A DNA stretch of 64,000 nucleotides, taken from contig JAFWOY010000039.1 of assembly GCA_017509755.1 (NCBI GenBank), forward strand, positions 88,738-152,737, written 5' to 3'. The notes beneath the pieces were generated by a model, which made no database searches, was not told the DNA's origin, and was given only the letters and a program-made list of their open reading frames with translations. Of this stretch, positions 29,334 to 37,220 are shown in pieces. Position 1 is the first letter of the stretch, and the number at the start of each line of letters is the position of its first letter. A program made the position numbers and the translations under genes. The DNA comes from Bacteroidales bacterium (lineage in GTDB: Bacteria > Bacteroidota > Bacteroidia > Bacteroidales > UBA932).

Positions 29334-29366
29334 CAGCCCTTTGGGAAAATCCCGAAGGGCTTTATT
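29334..29366 (+). promoter_or_regulatory. Candidate S6:S18-binding leader of rpsF
   Basis: In the transcript leader, AGCCCTT pairs with AAGGGCT and an inner GGGA pairs with TCCC around an A-rich loop, leaving an asymmetric side with CCGA on the 3' strand. Known S6:S18 leader motifs are stem-bulge structures with a CCG-containing bulge upstream of rpsF, so this is a fitting candidate for feedback control of the operon. The identification rests on position and shape only. Confidence 0.5.
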
Positions 29367-29385
29367 AATCAATTAATCCACTGAA

Positions 29386-29766
29386 ATGTTAAAACAGTAC
29401 GAAACCGTTTTCATTGCAACTCCCGTTTTGTCTGATGAACAGATGAAGGAAGCGGTTGCCAAGTACGCGGGCTTGATCACCGAGAACGGTGGCAAGATCG
29501 TGTGCCAGGAGGATTGGGGCCTGAAGAAACTGGCCTACCCGATCCAGAAGAAAACTACCGGCTTCTACACCCTGATCGAGTTTCAGGCCGAGCCGGAGTT
29601 CATTGCCAGATTTGAAACACAGTTCAAGCGTGACGAGCGTATCCTCCGCTTCCAGACTGTATCGATGGACAAACACGCCATCGCTTATGCCGAGCGCCGT
29701 CGCGCAAAGATGAGTGGTGTCGCCGCCCCCGCCGAAGCACCCGCCGAGGCTCCCGTTAACGAATAA
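29386..29766 (+). CDS. rpsF: 30S ribosomal protein S6
   Basis: A 126-residue protein with the S6 pattern: [40 protein letters not shown] and [11 protein letters not shown] at the end of the domain. The C-terminal tail is an Ala/Pro/Glu-rich extension ([13 protein letters not shown]). First gene of the S6-S18-L9 operon; S18 follows after 12 bp. Confidence 0.97.
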   Translation: MLKQYETVFIATPVLSDEQMKEAVAKYAGLITENGGKIVCQEDWGLKKLAYPIQKKTTGFYTLIEFQAEPEFIARFETQFKRDERILRFQTVSMDKHAIAYAERRRAKMSGVAAPAEAPAEAPVNE

Positions 29767-29778
29767 GGAGACAAGACT

Positions 29779-30045
29779 ATGGCACAGAACGATGACATCC
29801 GCTATCTGAACCCCGTCAATGTCGAGGTCAAGAAGAAGAAATACTGCCGCTTCAAGAAGGCAGGTATCAAATATGTCGACTATAAGGACGCCGAGTTCCT
29901 GAAGAAGTTCCTCAACGAACAAGGCAAGATCCTCCCCCGCCGCATCACCGGCACTTCGCTGAAATTCCAGAAGAAGGTATCGCAAGCCGTCAAGAGAGCC
30001 CGCCACCTGGCGCTTCTCCCGTATGTTACTGACCTGATGAAATAA
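29779..30045 (+). CDS. rpsR: 30S ribosomal protein S18
   Basis: An 88-residue basic protein with [24 protein letters not shown] and [32 protein letters not shown] split around residue 50, both diagnostic of S18. Pairs with S6 on the 30S platform. RplI follows 10 bp downstream after a GGAGGA sequence, one of the few Shine-Dalgarno-like sites here. Confidence 0.97.
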   Translation: MAQNDDIRYLNPVNVEVKKKKYCRFKKAGIKYVDYKDAEFLKKFLNEQGKILPRRITGTSLKFQKKVSQAVKRARHLALLPYVTDLMK

Positions 30046-30055
30046 GGAGGAAACC

Positions 30056-30511
30056 ATGGAAGTCATTCTCAAGCAAGACGTACAGAACCTTGGCAACAAG
30101 GACGACATCGTGACCGTGAAGAACGGCTACGCTGCAAACTGGCTGATCCCGCAGGGCATCGCCATCATGGCCACTCCGACCGCCAAGAAGATCCATGCCG
30201 AGAACATGCGCCAGCGCGCCCACAAGGAGCAGGCGCTCCGCGACGCAGCCGAGAAGCTCGCCGCCCAGCTCGCCGAGGTTACCGTGAAGGTGCCCGCCAA
30301 GGTCAGCGAAACCGGCAAGGTATTCGGTTCGGTGAACAACATCCAGGTCGCCGAGGCCCTCGTGGCTGCCGGTTTCGACGTGGACCGCAAGAACATCACC
30401 CTCGTGGGCGAGCCGCTCATCAAGCAGGTCGGTGACTACGAGGCCGTGGTCAAATGCTACAAGGACATCAAGGCCACCGTCAAACTGCAGGTGGTTCCTG
30501 AAGAAGCCTAA
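30056..30511 (+). CDS. rplI: 50S ribosomal protein L9
   Basis: A 151-residue protein with the N-terminal L9 domain (EVILKQDVQNLGNKDDIVTVKNGYAANWLIP split across residues 2-32), the long connecting helix and the C-terminal domain with KVFGSVNNIQVAEAL. Third and last gene of the operon, ended by a strong hairpin with T-run. Confidence 0.97.
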   Translation: MEVILKQDVQNLGNKDDIVTVKNGYAANWLIPQGIAIMATPTAKKIHAENMRQRAHKEQALRDAAEKLAAQLAEVTVKVPAKVSETGKVFGSVNNIQVAEALVAAGFDVDRKNITLVGEPLIKQVGDYEAVVKCYKDIKATVKLQVVPEEA

Positions 30512-30599
30512 ACCCGGGTACAAAAACCCTGTAAAATGTGCCCCGACTGGCAAATTTAGCTGGTCGGGGCACATTTTTGGGCTTGGGCGTGCCCGGGTT
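30511..30599 (+). terminator. Nested palindrome and terminator after rplI
   Basis: Inner stem AAAATGTGCCCCGAC/GTCGGGGCACATTTT (30533-30547 with 30563-30577) is followed by T residues and is a convincing intrinsic terminator. Outer arms AACCCGGG (30511-30518) and CCCGGGTT (30592-30599) form a second, enclosing palindrome. The left inner arm with its flank, TAAAATGTGCC-CGAC, resembles cassette B (6191-6304) read on the opposite strand. Confidence 0.75.
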
Positions 30600-30680
30600 C
30601 AGGCAAAACTATTTGTAAACAAACGCAACATTTATAAGATGAATTGCATCTATCAATTGAACCACTTAACATCAACGAAC

Positions 30681-31325
30681 ATGCGACACATAATTCCTTT
30701 TGTAGGGGCTTTTCTTCTCTTGGCGATGACAGCTTGCGAATTCGTCCCGGATCCCAGTGTTTCCGTGTATCCGGAAACGTTGGAAATACCTGCGGCAGGC
30801 GCGGGAGAAAAGATTTCTGTCAGTGCGGTCGGCGAATGGAAAGCCTTTCCGTCGTACGGTAGAGGTGAACCTATCCAACGATTCTTTTTGATATCTCCAC
30901 CCAAGGGCGTTGGAAAAGCGGAAGTATTCGTTGCGTTTGATGCAAATCCTTTTTTTGATGAACGTAGGGCTGAGATTGTATTCGAATGTACATCCGGTGA
31001 GAAAACAAATACGGTGAAGATTCCTGTCGTCCAGAAAGCGGCCGATCCTGTCTGTGAATTCATTGACTGGCAGGAAATCCGTGTTCCTGCTGATGGCGGT
31101 ACTTTTTCTGCCGTTATTTCCGTGAATTTCTTGTGGTGGCTCGAACTGGATGCAGAAGATGTTTCGTTTTCCCGCGACAAGGCGATCGCACTGGGAACAA
31201 CCGAAGTCACTTTTACCGTCCCGGCCAATCCGACGCATCAAGATCGTACTATTTGTGTAACAACCCATTTATTTGGATGCGAAGAAGCCCTTCATGCCTA
31301 TCAATTCACACAATCAGGGTATTAG
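30681..31325 (+). CDS. BACON-like lipoprotein of unknown function
   Basis: A 214-residue lipoprotein (lipobox LAMTAC). It appears to contain two immunoglobulin-like beta-sandwich units of the BACON type: the first begins VSVYPETLEIPAAGAGEKISVSA, the second EIRVPADGGTFSAVISVNF, each opening with the strand-plus-AxGG pattern common in Bacteroidetes surface lipoproteins. An ATG 36 bp upstream is also in frame, but the chosen one sets a normal signal peptide length. Base composition is visibly more AT-rich than the surrounding genes, which suggests recent acquisition or relaxed selection. It stands alone between the L9 terminator and its own terminator. Confidence 0.7.
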   Translation: MRHIIPFVGAFLLLAMTACEFVPDPSVSVYPETLEIPAAGAGEKISVSAVGEWKAFPSYGRGEPIQRFFLISPPKGVGKAEVFVAFDANPFFDERRAEIVFECTSGEKTNTVKIPVVQKAADPVCEFIDWQEIRVPADGGTFSAVISVNFLWWLELDAEDVSFSRDKAIALGTTEVTFTVPANPTHQDRTICVTTHLFGCEEALHAYQFTQSGY

Positions 31326-31385
31326 AGCGTTTTCTTTTGCAATATTTGCGCTGGAATCCAAATTATCGATACACAGCGTATTATA

Positions 31386-31420
31386 AAAGGCTATCTCCCG
31401 GGGTTGGGGAGGTAGCCTTT
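31386..31420 (+). terminator. Terminator after the BACON-like gene
   Basis: AAAGGCTATCTCCC and GGGAGGTAGCCTTT (31386-31399 with 31407-31420) form a 14-bp stem with one G-T pair, loop of 7, followed by a short T-rich stretch. It is near-symmetric and could also serve the opposite strand. Confidence 0.75.
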
Positions 31421-31466
31421 GTATTAACTATTGGTTATCAGCGATTTAGTCTCCAGTCGCCGTCCT

Positions 31467-32480
31467 TTACAAGTCGCGTTCGACGTCGCTCCAGCGGAGA
31501 CGGCGGCCGGAGAGGAAAAACTTCAGGACGATGCTGCCGTCGTAGAGGCCGATATTGTTGCGCTCTTCTTCAAAGGGAGAAGGGTCCTCTTCGCGGCGCA
31601 TGCGGCGGTAGTCACGGTGGGCTTTCCAAACGGCCTTGAAGTAAGACCAGCGGCCGGTGAGCAGATAGATCAGGGCTGATGCGCCGTCGAGACACATCCG
31701 GACGAAGATGCGGCTCCAACGGATGCGGTCGGGCAGATTCTTGTAGAGCATCAACAGGTTGTTGCGGTAGTTGAAGTAGAGTTTGCGCGGGGAGTTGTTG
31801 GGCAGGGTGCCGCCCCCTACATGATAGACCGCCGAAGCCGGGACGCACCAGACCTGGTAGCCCAGCAGCTTGGCACGCCAACAGAAATCAATCTCCTCCA
31901 TATGCGCGAAGAAACTGTCGTCAAGACCGCCCAAGTGGTGGTAGAGGGCGCTGCGCACCATCATGCAGGCGCCTGTCGCCCAGAAACATTCTTCCGGCGT
32001 GTCATATTGCCCCTTGTCTTCTTCGAGGTTCGACAGGATGCGGCCGCGGCAGAATGGATAGCCGAAACGGTCGATGAAGCCGCCGGCGGCACCGGCGTAT
32101 TCAAAGCGGCCGCGGTCGGCGGCCGAAAGGACTTTCGGCTGGCAGATTCCCGCTTCGGGGTGTTCTTCCATGAAACTGACCAGCGGCGCAAGCCAACCCT
32201 CCGTCACTTCCACATCGGAGTTGAGCAGGACATAGTAGTCCGCATCGATCTCGCGCAGGGCACGGTTGTAGCCACCGGTAAAACCGTAATTCTGGTCGAA
32301 ACAGAGGGTGCGGATGGAAGGCCAGTTTTCCTGCAGCCATGCCACGGAACCGTCCGTCGAACCATTGTCTGCCACCACGATGAAAGCGCCTGGATCCTGG
32401 GTCCGGGCAACGAGCGTGGGCAGATAAGCCTGCAGCATGGGCAAGCCATTCCAGTTGAGTATGACGACAGCGGTATCCAT
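31467..32480 (-). CDS. Family 2 glycosyltransferase
   Basis: A 337-residue GT-A fold enzyme. The nucleotide-binding start TAVVILNWNGLPMLQAYLP, VVADNGSTDGSVAWL, QNYGFTGGYNRALRE and the DxD-like LLNSDVEV are in the order expected; EECFWATGACMMVRS and the later GGLDDSFFAHMEEIDFCWRAK supply the acceptor-site and catalytic acidic residues. This subfamily includes rhamnosyl- and other sugar transferases for polysaccharide or lipid-linked glycans. A C-terminal amphipathic region suggests membrane association. It follows the DoxX-like gene by 4 bp and is the last gene of the tmk unit. Confidence 0.88.
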   Translation of the reverse strand: MDTAVVILNWNGLPMLQAYLPTLVARTQDPGAFIVVADNGSTDGSVAWLQENWPSIRTLCFDQNYGFTGGYNRALREIDADYYVLLNSDVEVTEGWLAPLVSFMEEHPEAGICQPKVLSAADRGRFEYAGAAGGFIDRFGYPFCRGRILSNLEEDKGQYDTPEECFWATGACMMVRSALYHHLGGLDDSFFAHMEEIDFCWRAKLLGYQVWCVPASAVYHVGGGTLPNNSPRKLYFNYRNNLLMLYKNLPDRIRWSRIFVRMCLDGASALIYLLTGRWSYFKAVWKAHRDYRRMRREEDPSPFEEERNNIGLYDGSIVLKFFLSGRRLRWSDVERDL

Positions 32481-32484
32481 GGTC

Positions 32485-33633
32485 TCATCTTCTTTTGTTG
32501 CGGACCAGCAATTTGCAGAGCACCCGGGACAAGACCAGCAGGACCAGTGTGCCGGCAATCAGGATACTGAAATACACTTGTTCGCGGATCCTGTTGCGGA
32601 GCACCAGCACGTCCGGATCTTCCGCCAAAACGACGCCCAGGTCGGTATCATCCAGTTCGAGGTTGGCCCATTTGGCCACAATCATCCCGTCGTTGAAATA
32701 CACGGCGCCGCCGTTGCTGCGGTTGAGGGTCATCAGCGACTTGCGGTCGGCCGTCACATAATCATCTGTCGGACCGTAGATGACCGGTTCCTGCCCCAGC
32801 CGTTGGGCAGCTTGGCAGAAGCGTTCGATCCGCGCCTGCTGTTCGGGCTGGAGGGCATCCGGGTTATAGACAGTCACAGCCAGCACCGGCCCCTGCATCT
32901 GCTCCAGCGTAAAATCCACCTGGGCCATCTTCGTGGAGCCGCCCACTTGCACGGTCCGGCTGTCGAGGTAGGTCCAGCTCTCATCGGGCAGGTTGTCGAG
33001 CGTGAACTCTTCCGTGTGACCGTCTTTGGTATAGATGAACGTCGTTTCGAAACGCGCCTGGTTCTCCTGTGCCAAATCATCGAGGCTGGTTCCCACGCTG
33101 TAGGCCGTAAAGTCGACCTGCGGGATGGTCGCCGCTGCCCGGAGGGCGACAGAAAGGGCCAGAAGCGCAAATACAACGATGAAACTCCATTCGATAAGGG
33201 GCGTGGCAACCATCGTGGCCCGTTTCCGTCCCAGGAAGATGAGGACGGCAAGCACCAGCAGCACCAGGTTCTTGAGGAAAGTCTGGGTATTCGTCAAATG
33301 GATGGCTTCCCCGAAGCACCCGCAATCGCTGATGGGATTGTAAAGCATCAGGTAGAGTGTCAGCAGCGTAAAGCCTGCCGTGAGAACCAGCGCAATCCAC
33401 GCTATGATCCGGATGCGCAAGCCGCCGAGCACGCAGATGCCGATGGTGAATTCGAGCGTGGAGAGCGCTATGCCGAACGCCACGGAAGCAGGCTCCAGGA
33501 AGCCAAGGTGCATGAAGTCAAGGTATTCCTTCATAATCAATCCGGTACCGACCGGATCGATGAGCTTGAGCACCCCCGAGACGATGAAGGTCAGGGCAAA
33601 GAGTACCCGGCAGAGGCCGCGCAGGAATCTCAT
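32485..33633 (-). CDS. DoxX-like (BT_3928-type) membrane protein
   Basis: A 382-residue protein with an N-terminal four-helix DoxX/MauE-like membrane domain (VLFALTFIVSGVLKLIDPVGTG; a CGCFGE motif sits in a loop near residue 100), a further hydrophobic segment, a soluble domain of about 180 residues that is likely periplasmic, and a final membrane helix before a basic tail. The MauE-like CGCFG suggests a redox partner role, but the reaction is unknown. It overlaps the end of tmk by 4 bp. An upstream in-frame extension without a usable start was rejected. Confidence 0.8.
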   Translation of the reverse strand: MRFLRGLCRVLFALTFIVSGVLKLIDPVGTGLIMKEYLDFMHLGFLEPASVAFGIALSTLEFTIGICVLGGLRIRIIAWIALVLTAGFTLLTLYLMLYNPISDCGCFGEAIHLTNTQTFLKNLVLLVLAVLIFLGRKRATMVATPLIEWSFIVVFALLALSVALRAAATIPQVDFTAYSVGTSLDDLAQENQARFETTFIYTKDGHTEEFTLDNLPDESWTYLDSRTVQVGGSTKMAQVDFTLEQMQGPVLAVTVYNPDALQPEQQARIERFCQAAQRLGQEPVIYGPTDDYVTADRKSLMTLNRSNGGAVYFNDGMIVAKWANLELDDTDLGVVLAEDPDVLVLRNRIREQVYFSILIAGTLVLLVLSRVLCKLLVRNKRR

Positions 33634-34307
33634 AGGAGGGTATCGATTTCGTTGCGGATGCGGCGGAAGATGTCTGCGGCCGGAAGCATGGAGCCGTCGG
33701 CGTCGCTGCAATCGATGCGGAGGAAGCTGTCGTCGAGTCCGCACTGCTCCCGGTACAGGTCGCGGACACGGACCTGGAAGGCCAGGTCGGCTTCATGGAT
33801 GTCGGATTTGCCTTCGAGATACTTGCGGTCGCCGCCCTTGCGGCTGCCGCGGAGCTTGGCATCGACAAATTCGATGGGTACGTCGAGGAACAGGTTGAGC
33901 GTAGGACGCGGGATGCCATAGCGTTCGTACTCCAGGTCGAGGATCCAGTCGCGAAGCGCGGCAGATTCTTCCCTGGAAGCGAGTTTGGCGCACTGGAAGG
34001 CGATGTTGGAATAGACGTAGCGGTCGAGCACGACGACGCGTCCCTGGTTCATCCAACTGCGGATCAGGCTGGCCGCATCCCGGCGGTCTTCCGCGAAGAG
34101 CAGCGCCACCAGCTGCGGATGCACCTGGTCGATGGCCCCGAAATCGCCCCGCAGGTACTTGGCGATCAGCTCACCGTAGATCGGTGCGGTATAGCGCGGA
34201 AAATGGAGATAGTCCACCTTCCGGCCCAGCGAGGAGAAATAGGAAGTCACCATCTTGAGCTGCGTCGATTTGCCGGCGCCGTCCAAACCTTCGAGTACGA
34301 TCAACAT
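33630..34307 (-). CDS. tmk: Thymidylate kinase
   Basis: A 225-residue dTMP kinase. It has the P-loop GLDGAGKSTQ at residues 7-16, the DR motif in VVLDRYVYSN, and a C-terminal LID-like basic segment RGSRKGGDRKYLEGK. It converts dTMP to dTDP for DNA synthesis. First gene of a three-gene unit with the DoxX-like protein and a glycosyltransferase, divergent from folP across 41 bp. Confidence 0.95.
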   Translation of the reverse strand: MLIVLEGLDGAGKSTQLKMVTSYFSSLGRKVDYLHFPRYTAPIYGELIAKYLRGDFGAIDQVHPQLVALLFAEDRRDAASLIRSWMNQGRVVVLDRYVYSNIAFQCAKLASREESAALRDWILDLEYERYGIPRPTLNLFLDVPIEFVDAKLRGSRKGGDRKYLEGKSDIHEADLAFQVRVRDLYREQCGLDDSFLRIDCSDADGSMLPAADIFRRIRNEIDTLL

Positions 34308-34314
34308 AAAGTAT

Positions 34315-34322
34315 TATCTTTG
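34315..34322 (+). promoter_or_regulatory. -7 element of folP in the tmk/folP divergent region
   Basis: TATCTTTG, 26 nt ahead of the folP ATG. A one-mismatch copy (TATCTTTA, complement of 34334-34341) faces the other way for tmk, so the two promoters overlap within 41 bp. Confidence 0.55.
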
Positions 34323-34348
34323 CATACAACTTGTAAAGATAAGAAATA

Positions 34349-35098
34349 ATGGAAAGCGGAGCAACGAAAATCATGGGAATCATCAACCTCAATTCCGATT
34401 CCTTCTACGCACCTTCCCGGGCCGCGACGGTCGAAGCGTTCCGTCGCCGCGCCGACAGCCTGCTCGCTCAAGATGTCGATATCCTCGACCTGGGTGCCTG
34501 CTCTTCCCGCCCCGGATCGGAAGAGATTGACGCCGAAATGGAATGGGCCCGGCTGGAACCCGTGCTGGAGACCGTAGCCCGTGATTATGCCGCCGTTCCC
34601 ATCTCGATCGATACCTACCGGGCGTCCATCGTTACGATGGCCTATCAATGCATCGGCCGTTTCATGGTCAATGACATTTCGGCTGGCGAATGGGACGAGG
34701 CCATGCTTCCGGTCACAGGCCGCCTCGGCCTGCGCTACATCGCGATGCACCACCAGGGGAATTTCCAGACGATGCACGCGGCGTATCACTACGACGATGT
34801 GGTGGAAAGCGTGAAACAGTATTTCCGCGCTTTTGCCCTGCGGGCCAAAGAAGCCGGCGTCGCCGACTGGATTCTCGACCCGGGCTTCGGTTTCTCGAAG
34901 AGCAATGAAGACAACCAGACGCTTTTCGACCGTTTGGACGAATTCAAAAGTTTCCGTCGCCCGATTCTGGTGGGCGTCTCCCGCAAGCGTTTCATCTGGC
35001 AGCCCCGTGGCCTGACGCCAGACACATGCGGCGACATCGTGCGCGAATATGAAGAACGCGCCCAAGCCATGGGCGCGTCCATCATCCGGCGGCATTAG
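34349..35098 (+). CDS. folP: Dihydropteroate synthase
   Basis: A 249-residue TIM-barrel enzyme of folate synthesis that joins pterin pyrophosphate to p-aminobenzoate. Family motifs are present in slightly divergent form: MGIINLNSDSFY (usually NVTPDSF), DLGACSSRPGS (usually TRPG), DTYRASIV, FMVNDISAG, MHHQGNFQTMH, DPGFGFSKSNEDN and GVSRKRFI. The protein is a little shorter than the usual 270-280. The substitutions at the first loop and the Ser in place of Thr in the SRPG loop are seen in other Bacteroidetes members as far as I know. It stands alone and ends at a bidirectional palindrome. Confidence 0.92.
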   Translation: MESGATKIMGIINLNSDSFYAPSRAATVEAFRRRADSLLAQDVDILDLGACSSRPGSEEIDAEMEWARLEPVLETVARDYAAVPISIDTYRASIVTMAYQCIGRFMVNDISAGEWDEAMLPVTGRLGLRYIAMHHQGNFQTMHAAYHYDDVVESVKQYFRAFALRAKEAGVADWILDPGFGFSKSNEDNQTLFDRLDEFKSFRRPILVGVSRKRFIWQPRGLTPDTCGDIVREYEERAQAMGASIIRRH

Positions 35099-35140
35099 CT
35101 ATTTGCGGCCGCAGCCGCGCTGGCGGCCGCTTCCATAGCT
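35097..35140. terminator. Bidirectional palindrome between folP and the M49 peptidase gene
   Basis: GCTATTTGCGGCCGC and GCGGCCGCTTCCATAGC face each other around a 10-nt loop, with T-rich flanks on the plus side. It sits exactly between two convergent stop codons, the expected place for a shared terminator. Confidence 0.7.
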
Positions 35141-35141
35141 T

Positions 35142-37142
35142 TTACAGAGTCCGGTATTTCTTGCCGTAGTAAAGTTGCTGGGCGAGGAAGTCGTCGCCGT
35201 AGACAATCTGGTAGTCGACGGTTTTACCGTCCTTGACCACTGGGACGATCTCGGGGTTGATGAAACCGCGGTACGGTTTGAGGTCCAGGCTGGCGTAACG
35301 CTCGAGCACTTCCTTGTGCAGTTGCGGGTCGATGTCCACGGCGTAATTCAGGACCAGCGCCTTGCCGGCTTCGTAGTCACCTTCCGACTTGATGCGCTGT
35401 ATCTCGGCCAGCAGGTCGCCGAAGAGACCGCGGAGTTTCTCGAAATCGTTGACCACGAAAAACGTCTTTCCGTCGCGCACCTTCTTCTCGATGACATTCT
35501 CAGCCCGGCCCTTTTCATAGCACCAGTCGGCGATAAGCTTGCGGTTCTGCATGTGGGCTTCCGTGTTTTTCTTGCCGAATTCGACCCGGCTGAACTGAGT
35601 CATGATTCCATTGCGGATATAGCTCATATACGCAGCCTTGTAAGCGTCCGGGCTGTCGAGCAGGCCCAGTTCAACCAATTTCGGATCGGCAATATAATAG
35701 AGCCCGAACAGATCGGCGCGCGCCTCTTCCAGCGTGGAGGTAAATTCCTTCAGCGCATTGGCGGGTGTCTCGGGCAGCAGCTGCCCGCTGCCGTGGCCGA
35801 GGCATTCGTGCAGGTCGGTGTGGAGATTGTCCGTGATACTGCCGTACTTCTTGCAAAGGTCGATCTCGGCCTGGTCCCAGGCGAATTCGGTCAATACGCT
35901 CTTGGGACGCTGCTCGGAGGCCAGTTCATAGGCATCGGTGATGTTGGCGATGGTCACAGACTTGGAGCCGTGCTCCTTGCGGATCCAGTCGGCGTTGGGA
36001 AGGTTGATGCCGATGGCCGTAGCCGGGTAATTGTCACCGGCGATGACGGCCACATTGATGACCTTGGCCGAAACACCCTTCACCTCCTCTTTCTTGAAAC
36101 GGGGATCCACCGGCGAGTGGTCTTCGAACCACTGTGCGTTGCGGCTGATGATTTCCGTCCGCTTCGAGGCCTCGCGGTCGCGGTAGTTGACGATGCCTTC
36201 CCAGGAAGCCTTGCGGCCGAGGGGGTCGTCATAGTCCTCTACGAAACCGTTTACGAAGTCCACATCGCTCTGCGTATCGGCCACCCAGGTAATATTGTAC
36301 TGGTCCCACATCCGCAAGTCGCCGGAGCGATAATAAGCGATCAGTTCGTCGATATACTGCTTCTGGGTATCATTCTCAGCTACCGCCTCTGCTGCTTCGA
36401 GATGACCGATGATGACCTCCAGCGCGGGGCCGTAGATGCCGCCGACTTTCCAAGTCTTTTCGACAACCTTGCCGTCTTCCTTGACCACCTTGCTGTTGAG
36501 GCCGTAGCTGATGGGGTGCGGATCCGAAGGATCTTCCATCCGGGCATAGAAATCATTGACTTCCTGGGCCGTCACCCCGTCGTAGAAATTGACGGCCGAA
36601 GCCTCGACGAGGTCTTTCTCCGTACCCTGGTACTGCAGGGTCGGATAAAGCTCCGGATCGTAGATTACCTGCAGGAGGAAGGTGGCGCGGGCCGGATCGA
36701 TTCCGGCAGCGTCCATCAGCGAGGCAAAATAGTCGCGCGGGCAGGCCGGCAGGATCTTGTCATTGGCGTAATGGTGATGGATGCCGTTGCTGAAGAATAC
36801 GCGCTTGGCATAGACCAGGAAATCTTTCCATTCGGGGGTGTTGTGGTTGATGGAATCCTTTTCGAGGATCGCTTCGAGGGCGTGGCGGATTTCCAGGTTG
36901 TACTTGAAATTCTGATCCCAGGTGATGTCGCGGCCCGACTTGGCGGCTTCACTCAAATGATAGATGTATTCTTTCTGCTGGAGTGTCAGGTCGTCCCAGC
37001 CCGGCACCTGGTAACGGAGCACCTCGATGTCGGCAAATTCGTCGATGGAATATTTGAAATCGGGGTCTCCCGTCTTCGACCCGCAGGACGTCAGGACAAG
37101 GCCCAGTCCGGTGGTAATAATCATGGCTTTGAGCAGTTTCAT
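35142..37142 (-). CDS. M49 family dipeptidyl-peptidase III lipoprotein
   Basis: A 666-residue zinc peptidase (lipobox LTSC). The family-specific HExxGH is HECLGHGSGQ (about residues 443-452), and the second zinc/catalytic motif is EEARADLFGLYY about 28 residues later. DPP III removes dipeptides from the N-terminus of short peptides; Bacteroidetes members often have a signal peptide like this one, implying periplasmic or surface location. A TATCTTTG promoter (complement of 37180-37187) precedes it. Monocistronic. Confidence 0.94.
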   Translation of the reverse strand: MKLLKAMIITTGLGLVLTSCGSKTGDPDFKYSIDEFADIEVLRYQVPGWDDLTLQQKEYIYHLSEAAKSGRDITWDQNFKYNLEIRHALEAILEKDSINHNTPEWKDFLVYAKRVFFSNGIHHHYANDKILPACPRDYFASLMDAAGIDPARATFLLQVIYDPELYPTLQYQGTEKDLVEASAVNFYDGVTAQEVNDFYARMEDPSDPHPISYGLNSKVVKEDGKVVEKTWKVGGIYGPALEVIIGHLEAAEAVAENDTQKQYIDELIAYYRSGDLRMWDQYNITWVADTQSDVDFVNGFVEDYDDPLGRKASWEGIVNYRDREASKRTEIISRNAQWFEDHSPVDPRFKKEEVKGVSAKVINVAVIAGDNYPATAIGINLPNADWIRKEHGSKSVTIANITDAYELASEQRPKSVLTEFAWDQAEIDLCKKYGSITDNLHTDLHECLGHGSGQLLPETPANALKEFTSTLEEARADLFGLYYIADPKLVELGLLDSPDAYKAAYMSYIRNGIMTQFSRVEFGKKNTEAHMQNRKLIADWCYEKGRAENVIEKKVRDGKTFFVVNDFEKLRGLFGDLLAEIQRIKSEGDYEAGKALVLNYAVDIDPQLHKEVLERYASLDLKPYRGFINPEIVPVVKDGKTVDYQIVYGDDFLAQQLYYGKKYRTL

Positions 37143-37179
37143 ATCGTAAAATTATGGATTGGCACGGTTTTTTACTTGG

Positions 37180-37187
37180 CAAAGATA
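37180..37187 (-). promoter_or_regulatory. -7 element of the M49 peptidase gene
   Basis: TATCTTTG on the minus strand, 37 nt upstream of the ATG, in the 78-bp divergent region shared with the C11 peptidase gene. Confidence 0.55.
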
Positions 37188-37220
37188 CGGATTTTTTATA
37201 TTATTGTCGTTTAAACCGGG

